Numbered from the stretch's first letter, positions 1 through 6,006 are shown. The stretch is DNA of 7,193 nt from Rhodobacterales bacterium (GCA_013298485.1 JAAFHS010000120.1:1-7193); one strand, 5' to 3'. Notes: generated by a model not told the origin, from the letters alone. Program-made: numbers and translations.

Positions 1-740
1 TGTCGTTCTATATCGCCGCATTCGCCGGATTTGCAGCCGGGTTTGCAGGGGCACGGGTGATCTTCAGGCGCCCGCTGGAGGATGCGGTGGCCATCGGTTT
101 TGCCTGCCTCTTTTCCAATTCACTGCTGCTGGGCGTGCCGATCACCGAACGCGCCTATGGAACGGACGCCCTGGCGGGGAATTTCGCCATCATCTCGATC
201 CACGCGCCGCTGTTCTATGCGGTTGGCATCACCGCGATGGAACTGGTGCGGTCGCGGGGGATGGGGTTGCCCCTGCGGCGGCTGGGCGGGCAGGTCGGGC
301 GCGCGATTGTCAGCCAGCCGCTGGTCATCGGCATCATCTGCGGCTTTGTGGTGAACCTGTCGGGCCTGCCGTTTCCGGGCGTCGCGATGGCGGCGGTAAA
401 CCTGATGGCGTCGGCGGCGATTCCGGCGGCGCTGTTTGGCCTGGGCGGTGTTTTGCTGCGCTACCGGCCCGAAGGTGACCGCGCGACCATTGCGATGATC
501 TGCGGGATCAGCCTGATCCTGCATCCGGGGATTGCCTATCTGCTGGCACGGTTCGCCTTTCACCTCGACACCGATGCGCTGCGGTCGGTGGTGATGACGG
601 CGAGCATGGCCCCGGGGGTGAACGCCTATATGTTTGCCAACCTTTACGGCGTTGCAAAACGGGTGAATGCATCCGCGGTTCTGATTGCGACGGCACTGTC
701 GATCGGGACGATCTGGGGATGGTTGCAGGTGCTGCCCTGA
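1..740 (+). CDS. AEC family (auxin efflux carrier-like) transporter, C-terminal part
   Basis: This is an inner-membrane carrier of the AEC family, whose bacterial members export or exchange small organic acids or related metabolites; the substrate cannot be told from sequence. The frame is already open at base 3 (reading SFYIAAFAGFAAGF...) and runs to TGA at 738-740, so 245 residues are visible of a usual 300-320 and the true start is upstream of the window. The GTG at 57 lies inside this continuous frame and is not a convincing start. Family-typical stretches are visible: FSNSLLLGVPITERAYG near the start, a mid-protein LFGLGGVLLRYRP, and the C-terminal ASMAPGVNAYMFANLYG followed by a last membrane segment ending in WGWLQVLP. 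About six or seven hydrophobic segments are visible. The gene converges on the ABC transporter operon, and a hairpin begins two bases after its stop. Family assignment is firm, substrate unknown. Confidence 0.85.
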   Translation, partial: SFYIAAFAGFAAGFAGARVIFRRPLEDAVAIGFACLFSNSLLLGVPITERAYGTDALAGNFAIISIHAPLFYAVGITAMELVRSRGMGLPLRRLGGQVGRAIVSQPLVIGIICGFVVNLSGLPFPGVAMAAVNLMASAAIPAALFGLGGVLLRYRPEGDRATIAMICGISLILHPGIAYLLARFAFHLDTDALRSVVMTASMAPGVNAYMFANLYGVAKRVNASAVLIATALSIGTIWGWLQVLP

Positions 741-742
741 GG

Positions 743-766
743 GAAAATTGACGGCTGTCAATTTTC
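743..766 (+). terminator. Candidate terminator hairpin after the AEC transporter gene
   Basis: A perfect inverted repeat has a 10-bp stem (GAAAATTGAC / GTCAATTTTC) and a 4-base loop (GGCT). It starts two bases after the stop codon of the AEC gene. The A-run and T-run lie inside the stem, so on the + strand the RNA ends in AAUUUUC, similar to a short intrinsic terminator. The same layout could work from either side. The stem is AT-rich and the U-run short, so termination strength is uncertain. Confidence 0.55.
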
Positions 767-800
767 AGGATTATTGAAGGAAATCAACTGAACCTTGAAG

Positions 801-809
801 TTATCCACA
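801..809 (+). other. Isolated consensus DnaA box (TTATCCACA)
   Basis: TTATCCACA at 801-809 is an exact match to the strong DnaA-binding 9-mer. It sits in the non-coding space between the converging AEC gene and ABC operon. I saw no second clear box nearby, no AT-rich unwinding region and no origin-associated genes. It is therefore more likely a chance match or a stray DnaA site than an origin. Confidence 0.3.
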
Positions 810-852
810 GGCCCCATCAAGACTTTTGAAACATTGCGTGATCGGTTCGAAA

Positions 853-871
853 GATGGGCAGATTGCCCATC
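853..871 (-). terminator. Candidate terminator of the ABC transporter operon
   Basis: A perfect inverted repeat has an 8-bp stem (GATGGGCA / TGCCCATC on the + strand) and a 3-base loop. Read on the - strand it starts 7 bases after the stop of the last permease gene and is followed by TTTCG. The GC-rich stem with a short T-run fits an intrinsic terminator ending the five-gene operon. The flanking bases (CGTAGGATGGGCA... on the - strand) resemble dispersed GTAGGGTGGGC-type palindromes I recall from proteobacterial genomes. That resemblance is from memory and unverified. Confidence 0.55.
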
Positions 872-878
872 CTACGCA

Positions 879-1799
879 TCATGCAGGCGTCACGCCGCGC
901 AGGCGTTCGGAACGGCGGCGCAGCATTTCGACCGTGGCCAGCAGGCCGATGGACACGATCACCAGCAGGGTCGCCACTGACAGGATGGCGGGACTGATCG
1001 CCTCGCGTATGCCGTTCCACATCTGGCGCGGGATCGTCTGTTCATCCGGCGCGCCCACGAACAGCACCACCACCACCTCGTCAAACGAGGTCACGAAGGC
1101 AAAGAGCGCCCCCGATACCATGCCGGGCGTGATCAGCGGCATGATGACCTTGAAGAAGACGCGGCCCGGCGAGGCCCCGAGGCTGGCCCCCGCACGGGTC
1201 AGCGAATGGTCAAACCCCGACAGGGTGGCCGTGACCGTGATGATGACAAAGGGAATGCCCAGCGTCGCATGCGCAAGGATGACGCCCAGATAGGGCACGC
1301 CCCATTTGTTCACCTCGATCGCCGAATAGAAGAAGAACAGGCCCAGCGTCACGATGATGACGGGCACGATCATGGGTGAGATCAGGATCGCCATGATCGC
1401 GCGGCGGTAGGGCATTTCGGGCCGCGACAGGCCGAGGGCCGCCAGCGTGCCAAGGCTGGTCGCGATGATGGTCGCGAAAAAGCCGATGATGACGGAGTTC
1501 TTGGCGGCGTTCACCCAGGCCGCCTCGCGCCAGACCGTGCCCCACCAACTGCTGTCACGCGGCACGTCGGTCGGCACGTTGGGATGGGTCAACAGAAGGT
1601 CATACCAGCGCAGCGAGTAACCTGATGGATCGAGCGACAGCATCTTTTGGGTGAAGGTGAAATAGGGTTCCGCGTTGAACGACAGCGGGATCACGATGAT
1701 GATGGGCGCGATCAGGAACAGAAAGATCAGCGCGCAGATCACGCGGAAGGTGTAATACCAGACCCGTTCCAGCGGCGAGGCGTAGATTGGAAGTGCCAT
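879..1799 (-). CDS. ABC transporter permease 2, PotC-like (polyamine-type importer)
   Basis: This is one of the two inner-membrane permease subunits of a PotABCD-type ABC importer, forming half of the translocation channel. It has 306 residues, somewhat longer than a typical PotC. A first membrane segment lies at about residues 18-40, followed by an extracytoplasmic stretch at about 41-98 (FNAEPYFTFTQKMLSLDPSGYSLRWY). The family-typical NSVIIGFFATIIATSLGTLAALGLSR follows, then four further membrane segments. The cytoplasmic EAA loop that contacts the ATPase is visible at about 198-226, with key residues RAGASLGASPGRVFFKVIMP. The ATG start at 1797-1799 lies 6 bases after the permease 1 stop; GGGA and AGGG stretches around that stop can serve as ribosome binding site, so the two genes are probably translationally coupled. 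It is the last gene of the operon and is followed by a hairpin. The family is clear; polyamine as substrate is inferred from the family only. Confidence 0.9.
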   Translation of the reverse strand: MALPIYASPLERVWYYTFRVICALIFLFLIAPIIIVIPLSFNAEPYFTFTQKMLSLDPSGYSLRWYDLLLTHPNVPTDVPRDSSWWGTVWREAAWVNAAKNSVIIGFFATIIATSLGTLAALGLSRPEMPYRRAIMAILISPMIVPVIIVTLGLFFFYSAIEVNKWGVPYLGVILAHATLGIPFVIITVTATLSGFDHSLTRAGASLGASPGRVFFKVIMPLITPGMVSGALFAFVTSFDEVVVVLFVGAPDEQTIPRQMWNGIREAISPAILSVATLLVIVSIGLLATVEMLRRRSERLRGVTPA

Positions 1800-1805
1800 G
1801 ATGCC

Positions 1806-3056
1806 CTATCCCAGTTTCAGTTTGTCGATGCCCACCAGCTTGTCATAGAGCCAGTAGAGCAGCAGGATCGCGGCAAGCAGCAGGCTGGCGAGCGCCGCGG
1901 CCAGTGACCAGTTGCTGGATTTATTCACATGGAAGGCGATCAGGTTCGAAATCAGCTGCCCCGATGCGCCGCCGACCAGCGCGGGCGTGATGTAGTATCC
2001 GACCGACAGGATGAACACGAGGAGGCCCCCTGCCCCGATGCCGGGAATGGTCTGCGGCAGATAGACCCGGCGGAACGCGGTCCATGAGGTGGCCCCAAGG
2101 CTGCGCGCGGCGCGCACATAGCTGGGCGGGATCGGCTTCATCACCGAAAACAGCGGCAGGATCATGAAGGGCAGCAGGATATGGGTCATCGCGATGATGG
2201 TGCCCATCAGGTTGTTGATCATCTCAAGCCGGTCGGCATCGGCCACGATGCCGCACCAGACAAGGATGTTGTTGATGACCCCCTGCCCCTGCAACAGCAC
2301 GATCCAGCTGGTGGTCCGCACCAAGAGCGAGGTCCAGAACGGCAGCAGCACAAGGATCAACAGCAGGCTGGAGGTCTTGAGCGACAGGGTGGACAGCAGG
2401 AAGGCGATGGGAAATCCAAGCGCAAGGCAGATGACCGTGATGACCGCCGACAGGGCGAAGGTGCGCAGGAACAGGTTGACATAGACGCGCTGATTTTCGG
2501 GCACACGGATGACGGAGCCGTCGACATCGCGTTTCATGTCCAGTGCCGCCAGATAGAAATCAGTCGTATAGGCGGTGGAGACCTGGCGCATGACACCCCA
2601 GAGCACGGGGTCGCCCCATTGTTCATCCAGCGCGATCAAGGCTTCCTTGTAGGGCGGCTCCAGATCCTTGGCCTTGCGGCCGGTGCTGGTGAACAAGGAC
2701 CGGGTGCCGGACAGTTCGTAATTCACACGCTCACCCGCGACGGCGACGGTTTTGGCGGCGGCGGCGGCCTGCAGATCGGCGACGAGGATCGCATAGGCGG
2801 CTTCATCCGGCTCGGTGCCGACAGGATTGTCGGCAAACCACTGCGAGATGCCGGGCATATTGGCGGAAAACTTCGGATTATAGGCCGACTGGTGCAGCAC
2901 CTGCAGGATCGGCCACAGGAAGGTGACAAGGATGAACAGCAACAGCGGCAGGACCAGCAGGAAGGCGCGCAGCTTTGCACGGCGCTGTGCAATGGCCAGC
3001 GCCTGCTGCAGCGGGCGGCCATCGGCGGTGGTCAGAAGGGCGCTGGTATCGGTCAC
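1806..3056 (-). CDS. ABC transporter permease 1, PotB-like, with large extracytoplasmic insertion
   Basis: This is the second permease subunit of the importer. At 416 residues it is much longer than classical PotB (about 275-285). The first membrane segment is at about residues 31-53 (FLLVLPLLLFILVTFLWPILQV). A hydrophilic region at about 56-192, with an alanine run near 97-101, separates it from the second membrane segment at about 198-222. The remaining five-helix core is normal, and the EAA loop is at about 313-340 (YVRAARSLGATSWTAFRRVYLP). The start is GTG at 3056-3054, chosen because it overlaps the preceding gene's TGA as GTGA and has a GGAAG ribosome binding site at 3064-3068, 7 bases upstream. 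The inserted region should face the periplasm by the usual topology. It is probably an established subfamily trait in alphaproteobacteria, but its role is not known to me. Family call is firm. Confidence 0.9.
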   Translation of the reverse strand: MTDTSALLTTADGRPLQQALAIAQRRAKLRAFLLVLPLLLFILVTFLWPILQVLHQSAYNPKFSANMPGISQWFADNPVGTEPDEAAYAILVADLQAAAAAKTVAVAGERVNYELSGTRSLFTSTGRKAKDLEPPYKEALIALDEQWGDPVLWGVMRQVSTAYTTDFYLAALDMKRDVDGSVIRVPENQRVYVNLFLRTFALSAVITVICLALGFPIAFLLSTLSLKTSSLLLILVLLPFWTSLLVRTTSWIVLLQGQGVINNILVWCGIVADADRLEMINNLMGTIIAMTHILLPFMILPLFSVMKPIPPSYVRAARSLGATSWTAFRRVYLPQTIPGIGAGGLLVFILSVGYYITPALVGGASGQLISNLIAFHVNKSSNWSLAAALASLLLAAILLLYWLYDKLVGIDKLKLG

Positions 3057-3553
3057 GGGGTTACTTCCGGCAAGGGGGCAAGGAGCGAAGAAAGGGCGGT
3101 AGCATAGTCAGGATCGAAATGCGGCAGCATCACGCGGGTGGTGTAATTGCCATGAAACTTACCGTTCTCCATGAAGCTCCAATCCGAAATCGAGGCTTGC
3201 GAGAATGTGACGGGATCACCCTGATTGCCTTTGAACTCCACCGGATCATTGGCGTAGCGGCCTTCGAACCTGTCATCGCCGAGCGGGCGGATCTGATCGA
3301 CCCAGATATGTTCGACATAATCGGTATCGGTGGCAATCGCGACCTTCAGGATCAGGTCGGTGGCCCCGGAGCCGGGATTGTTCAGTGCATCCATGAAGAT
3401 CGGCAGGCTTTGTTGCGCACCCGCCATCGCCGCATTCATCGCGGCATCATCATCGGAAAAGTTCACGACAGGATCACCGCCCTGCGCCTGCACGGGCATC
3501 GATGTCACTGCAGTGGTCAGGACAAGGGCAAGGGCAAGGATCAGCGACTTCAT
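3053..3553 (-). CDS. Small exported DUF2314 (YegJ-like) protein inside the ABC operon
   Basis: This is a 166-residue exported protein of unknown function. Residues 1-24 (MKSLILALALVLTTAVTSMP, then VQAQ) form a signal peptide with a likely signal peptidase I site after VQA. The mature part resembles DUF2314 proteins such as YegJ: an amphipathic ANAAMAGAQQSLPIFMDAL-like start at about 39-57, VEHIWVDQI at about 80-88, FEGRYANDP at 96-104, and GDPVTFSQASISDWSF with NGKFHGNYTTR at about 112-140. The ATG at 3553 gives a standard signal peptide; an in-frame ATG at 3565 would add MWFH, and neither has a strong ribosome binding site. The gene lies between binding-protein and permease genes, and its TGA overlaps the permease 1 GTG, so the two are likely co-translated. 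This context suggests a periplasmic accessory role in transport, which is inference. I am fairly sure of the family; function is unknown. Confidence 0.78.
   Translation of the reverse strand: MKSLILALALVLTTAVTSMPVQAQGGDPVVNFSDDDAAMNAAMAGAQQSLPIFMDALNNPGSGATDLILKVAIATDTDYVEHIWVDQIRPLGDDRFEGRYANDPVEFKGNQGDPVTFSQASISDWSFMENGKFHGNYTTRVMLPHFDPDYATALSSLLAPLPEVTP
3064..3068 (-). promoter_or_regulatory. Ribosome binding site supporting the GTG start of permease 1
   Basis: GGAAG on the - strand lies 7 bases before the GTG at 3056-3054 and within the last codons of the DUF2314 gene. It supports the non-ATG start and the 4-base GTGA overlap. Confidence 0.6.
3519..3542. repeat. Short hexamer tandem repeat in the DUF2314 signal-peptide region
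   Basis: Four 6-base units (AGGACA, AGGGCA, AGGGCA, AGGATC on the + strand, the middle two identical) encode the LALAL hydrophobic core of the signal peptide. Changes in unit number would keep the frame and only change the length of that core. It probably reflects codon choice for alternating Leu and Ala. Confidence 0.35.
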
Positions 3554-3579
3554 ATGGAACCACATCGATATGGAAGAGA

Positions 3580-3607
3580 ACGGGCGCGCGGTTTGCCGCG
3601 CGCCCGT
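3580..3607 (-). terminator. Strong GC hairpin after the binding-protein gene (attenuator or mRNA-stabilising stem)
   Basis: A perfect inverted repeat has a 12-bp stem (ACGGGCGCGCGG / CCGCGCGCCCGT) and a 4-base loop. It begins 8 bases after the binding-protein stop codon on the - strand and is followed by TCTCTTCC, not a full T-run. In ABC importer operons such stems often partially terminate transcription or protect the upstream mRNA from 3' decay, so the binding protein is made in excess over the permeases. The stem is seen directly; the role is inferred. Confidence 0.65.
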
Positions 3608-3615
3608 CTGTCAGA

Positions 3616-4686
3616 TCAGTTGGCAGCGAGCCATGCGTTGAACTGTTCGTTCAGTTCGGAATCGCGGTCGACCCAAAATTCATAGGACGATGCGAGTGCA
3701 TTGGTCAGGTTCGCCTCGGACGTGGGCATATGCGGGCCCATTTCCGTCTTGCCGTCGTTGTAAAGACCAACCAGCGGGCCGGACGACAGACGTGCCGGGC
3801 CATAGCTGATCCATTTCGCCTGATCGGCCAGCGCCTGGGTGGAGGTTGCGAACTTGATGAACTCCAGCGCGCCTTCCGGGTTCGGGGCACCCTTCGGGAT
3901 CACGAACAGATCGTACTCATAGACCTGGCCATCCCAGACGGTGACGAAGGGCTTGCCGTCGGCCGCCATGGCCGAGAAGAGACGCCCGTTATAGGCGGTG
4001 GTCATCGCGACCTCGCCGTCGGCCAGCAGTTGCGGCGGCTGTGCACCGGCCTCCCACCAGATCACTTCGGATTTGATGGTGTCGAGTTTGGCGAATGCGC
4101 GCGCGACACCTTCTTCGGTCTCCAGCATTGCATAAACTTCGGCAGCTGGCACGCCGTCGGCCATCAGCGCCATTTCGAGGTTGGCTTTCGCGCCTTTGCG
4201 CATGCCGCGCTTGCCGGGGAATTTCTCAAGGTCAAAGAAATCGGCGATCGAGGTCGGGCCTTCGGGGAACACGGTGCTGTCATAACCGAAGACGGTCGAG
4301 AACACGATGGTCGACACGGCGCAGTCGGTCACGGCACCGGGCAGGAAGTCTTCAGCGGCGGGCGTGCCATCGGGGGCCGCCGGGAAAGCCGAGATATCGA
4401 TCGGCTCCAGCATGCCTTCATCGCACAGACGGATCGCGTCGGCATATTCGACATCGGCCACATCGACGGTGACGTTGCCGGCCTCGACCATGGTTTTCAC
4501 CTGTGGCGCGGGGTTGTCGCTGTCCACCGAAACGACGGTCTGGCCGGTCGCGGCGGTGAAGGGCTTGTGATAGGCCTCGACCTGGCTGGTGGTATAGGCC
4601 CCACCCCAGGACATCACGGTCACATCGGCCTGCGCGGCGAAGGCCACGCCGGTCAGCGCCGTGGAAAGGATCAGCAGTTTTTTCAT
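3616..4686 (-). CDS. Periplasmic substrate-binding protein, PotD/PotF-like
   Basis: This is the 356-residue solute receptor of the importer, which binds substrate in the periplasm and delivers it to the permeases. Residues 1-20 (MKKLLILSTALTGVAFAAQA) are a signal peptide cut before DVTVMSWGGAY. There is no lipobox cysteine, so the protein should be soluble. Family-typical stretches are VTVMSWGGAYTTSQVEAYHKPF at about 22-43, VDVADVEYADAIRLCDEGMLEPID at about 74-97, GYDSTVFPEGPTSIADFFDLEKFPGKRG at about 134-161, and PPQLLADGEVAMTTAYNGR at about 217-235. Cys88 and Cys122 may form a disulfide. The start at 4686 is preferred because GGGAG lies 7 bases upstream and the signal peptide is then standard; an in-frame ATG at 4716 would add ten residues and lacks a clear binding site. 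It sits between the ATPase and DUF2314 genes. Polyamine or a related cationic solute is the family-based guess. Confidence 0.9.
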   Translation of the reverse strand: MKKLLILSTALTGVAFAAQADVTVMSWGGAYTTSQVEAYHKPFTAATGQTVVSVDSDNPAPQVKTMVEAGNVTVDVADVEYADAIRLCDEGMLEPIDISAFPAAPDGTPAAEDFLPGAVTDCAVSTIVFSTVFGYDSTVFPEGPTSIADFFDLEKFPGKRGMRKGAKANLEMALMADGVPAAEVYAMLETEEGVARAFAKLDTIKSEVIWWEAGAQPPQLLADGEVAMTTAYNGRLFSAMAADGKPFVTVWDGQVYEYDLFVIPKGAPNPEGALEFIKFATSTQALADQAKWISYGPARLSSGPLVGLYNDGKTEMGPHMPTSEANLTNALASSYEFWVDRDSELNEQFNAWLAAN

Positions 4687-4693
4687 TCGTAAG

Positions 4694-4698
4694 CTCCC
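4694..4698 (-). promoter_or_regulatory. Ribosome binding site deciding the binding-protein start
   Basis: GGGAG on the - strand lies 7 bases before the ATG at 4686-4684. It favours this start over the upstream in-frame ATG at 4716-4714, which lacks a comparable site. Confidence 0.7.
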
Positions 4699-4722
4699 AA
4701 AGTTGAACAGTTTCATGGTCTT

Positions 4723-4738
4723 GGCTGCGGTTGCAGCC
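4723..4738. repeat. Small inverted repeat between the ATPase and binding-protein genes
   Basis: GGCTGC and GCAGCC form a perfect 6-bp stem around a 4-base loop, inside the 81-base gap between the ATPase stop and the binding-protein start. There is no following T-run, so it is not a terminator. It might be a 5' stabilising stem for the binding-protein message, or chance. Nothing else convincing is seen in this gap. Confidence 0.35.
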
Positions 4739-4767
4739 GGGGCGGTCCGGTGTGGACAGTCCCCATT

Positions 4768-5862
4768 CTACATCGGATCAAGCGCGCGGGCATCCTGCGG
4801 ATGCCAGCCGACCTTGATCGTCTGTCCCGGTGACAGCCGGGTTTGTCCCAGCGTATTGCGCATCTTCATCACGAAATCATCCGATCCGGCCACACGCAGC
4901 CGGACACGCTGGATATCGCCCATGTAGATGACTTCGATGACCTCGGCCCCGATCATGTGGGCACCGGGGGGCATCATTTCGGGCTTGAACTCCACCCGTT
5001 CGGGCCGGATGGAAACAAGTGTTTTCTGGCCGACAGCGGTGATGTTGACGGGGGTTGCATCAATCACCTCGCCGGTCACGAGCTTGACCAGCGCCTTGTC
5101 GCCCGACAGCTCCTCCACCGTGCCGTGCAGCTTGTTATTCTCGCCGATGAACTGGGCGACAAAGCTGTTGTCGGGACGCTCGTACAGGTCGGCGGGCGGG
5201 GCCAGCTGCTGGATGCGGCCATCGTTGAATACGGCGACACGGTCCGACATCGTCAGCGCCTCACCCTGATCGTGGGTGACATAGACGACGGTGATGCCAA
5301 GGCTGTTGTGCAGATGCTTGATTTCGAACTGCATATGTTCGCGCAGCTGTTTGTCCAGTGCGCCAAGCGGTTCGTCCATCAGCACGAGGGCCGGGTCGAA
5401 CACCAGCGCGCGGGCAAGCGCGATGCGCTGCTGCTGGCCGCCCGACAACTGGCTGGGGCGACGGTTGATGAAGGAAAACATCTGCACCATGTCAAGCGCG
5501 CGCTTGACCTTGGCTTCGCGTTCATCCTTGCCCATGCCACGCACTTCCAGCGGGAAGGACAGGTTTTCGCCCACGGTCATATGCGGGAACAGCGCGTAGT
5601 TCTGAAACACCATGCCAATGCCGCGCTTGTGGGGCGGCACCTGATTGATCGGCCTGCCTGCCAGCTTGATCTCGCCATGGGTGGCGGTCTCGAACCCTGC
5701 GAGCATCATCAGGCAGGTCGTCTTGCCCGACCCCGAGGGCCCGAGCATCGTCAGAAACTCACCCTTCGCAATCGAAAGGTTCAAATCCTTCACGACGAGG
5801 CTGACCCCGTCATAGCTTTTCTGCACATGTTCGAATGCGACGAATGCGTCGGCTTGTGACAA
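4768..5862 (-). CDS. ABC transporter ATP-binding protein, PotA-like
   Basis: This is the cytoplasmic ATPase that drives the importer. At 364 residues it has normal PotA-family length. All nucleotide-binding motifs are intact: Walker A GPSGSGKTT at 41-49, Q-loop glutamine at 87 (FQNYALFPH), signature LSGGQ at 139-143, Walker B LVLMDE ending at Glu164, D-loop ALD at 168-170 and the switch histidine at 197 (YVTHDQGEA). A TOBE-type C-terminal regulatory domain spans about 245-360 and includes VSIRPERVEF. The start is TTG at 5862-5860. A TAG two codons upstream in frame rules out earlier starts, no ATG or other good start precedes the conserved N-terminus, and GGGAG lies 8 bases upstream. It is the first gene of the operon. 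The family is certain; polyamine as substrate is only probable. Confidence 0.93.
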   Translation of the reverse strand: MSQADAFVAFEHVQKSYDGVSLVVKDLNLSIAKGEFLTMLGPSGSGKTTCLMMLAGFETATHGEIKLAGRPINQVPPHKRGIGMVFQNYALFPHMTVGENLSFPLEVRGMGKDEREAKVKRALDMVQMFSFINRRPSQLSGGQQQRIALARALVFDPALVLMDEPLGALDKQLREHMQFEIKHLHNSLGITVVYVTHDQGEALTMSDRVAVFNDGRIQQLAPPADLYERPDNSFVAQFIGENNKLHGTVEELSGDKALVKLVTGEVIDATPVNITAVGQKTLVSIRPERVEFKPEMMPPGAHMIGAEVIEVIYMGDIQRVRLRVAGSDDFVMKMRNTLGQTRLSPGQTIKVGWHPQDARALDPM

Positions 5863-5870
5863 ACCCTAGT

Positions 5871-5875
5871 CTCCC
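5871..5875 (-). promoter_or_regulatory. Ribosome binding site for the TTG start of the ATPase gene
   Basis: GGGAG on the - strand lies 8 bases before the TTG at 5862-5860. It backs the unusual start codon, together with the in-frame TAG at 5868-5866. Confidence 0.6.
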
Positions 5876-5911
5876 TGACCGGCTGGCGGATGTTCCGCTC
5901 TTGTTGTCCCG

Positions 5912-5940
5912 ACTAAAGCCAATGCCGGGCCGCAATGCAA
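5912..5940 (-). promoter_or_regulatory. Weak candidate promoter of the ABC transporter operon
   Basis: On the - strand, TTGCAT (5940-5935) and TTTAGT (5917-5912) are separated by 17 bases, a reasonable but weak sigma-70-like pair. A start about 7 bases further would give a leader of roughly 40 bases before the TTG of the ATPase gene. The palindrome at 5940-5953 abuts the -35 element. This is the only intergenic space upstream of the operon, so a promoter is expected here, but the exact elements are uncertain. Confidence 0.3.
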
Positions 5941-5953
5941 CTGACTTGTCAGT
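5940..5953. promoter_or_regulatory. Perfect palindrome, candidate operator upstream of the ABC operon
   Basis: ACTGAC-TT-GTCAGT is a perfect 6+6 inverted repeat with a 2-base centre. It is located in the 144-base gap between the RTX-Hint gene and the ATPase gene, next to a candidate -35 element. Size and symmetry fit a dimeric repressor site (for example GntR or TetR type), but no regulator gene is in the window to match it. A short transcript hairpin is the alternative. Confidence 0.4.
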
Positions 5954-6006
5954 GTAACGGGGTTTTCCTTGAAAATGCAGGAAAGATGATCGTCCTTCGG
6001 GGCAGT

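Noticed and set aside
741..878. Replication origin suggested by the DnaA box
   Set aside because: There is only one clear box, no AT-rich unwinding element and no origin-linked genes nearby.
2181..3107. Long open frame on the + strand antisense to permease 1 (308 codons)
   Set aside because: Its composition is Gln/Asp/Gly-rich with low complexity, as expected from the complement of membrane-helix codons; no independent support.
3502..4692. Long open frame on the + strand antisense to the binding-protein gene (396 codons)
   Set aside because: It is rich in Gly, His and Arg with no recognisable domain, no good ribosome binding site, and mirrors the codon pattern of the real gene on the other strand; typical of GC-rich shadow frames.
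4687..4716. Upstream ATG at 4716 as start of the binding-protein gene
   Set aside because: It has no good ribosome binding site and would put ten extra residues before a standard signal peptide; the ATG at 4686 has GGGAG at ideal spacing.
4843..5859. Long open frame on the + strand antisense to the ATPase gene (338 codons)
   Set aside because: The opposite strand encodes a complete ATPase with all motifs. This frame is His/Asp/Gly-rich and has no family likeness.
5954..6006. Terminator behind the RTX-Hint gene
   Set aside because: Only short interrupted stems (TTTTC/GAAAA, TTTCCT/AGGAAA) are seen, without a GC-rich stem followed by a T-run; read-through into the ABC operon cannot be excluded.
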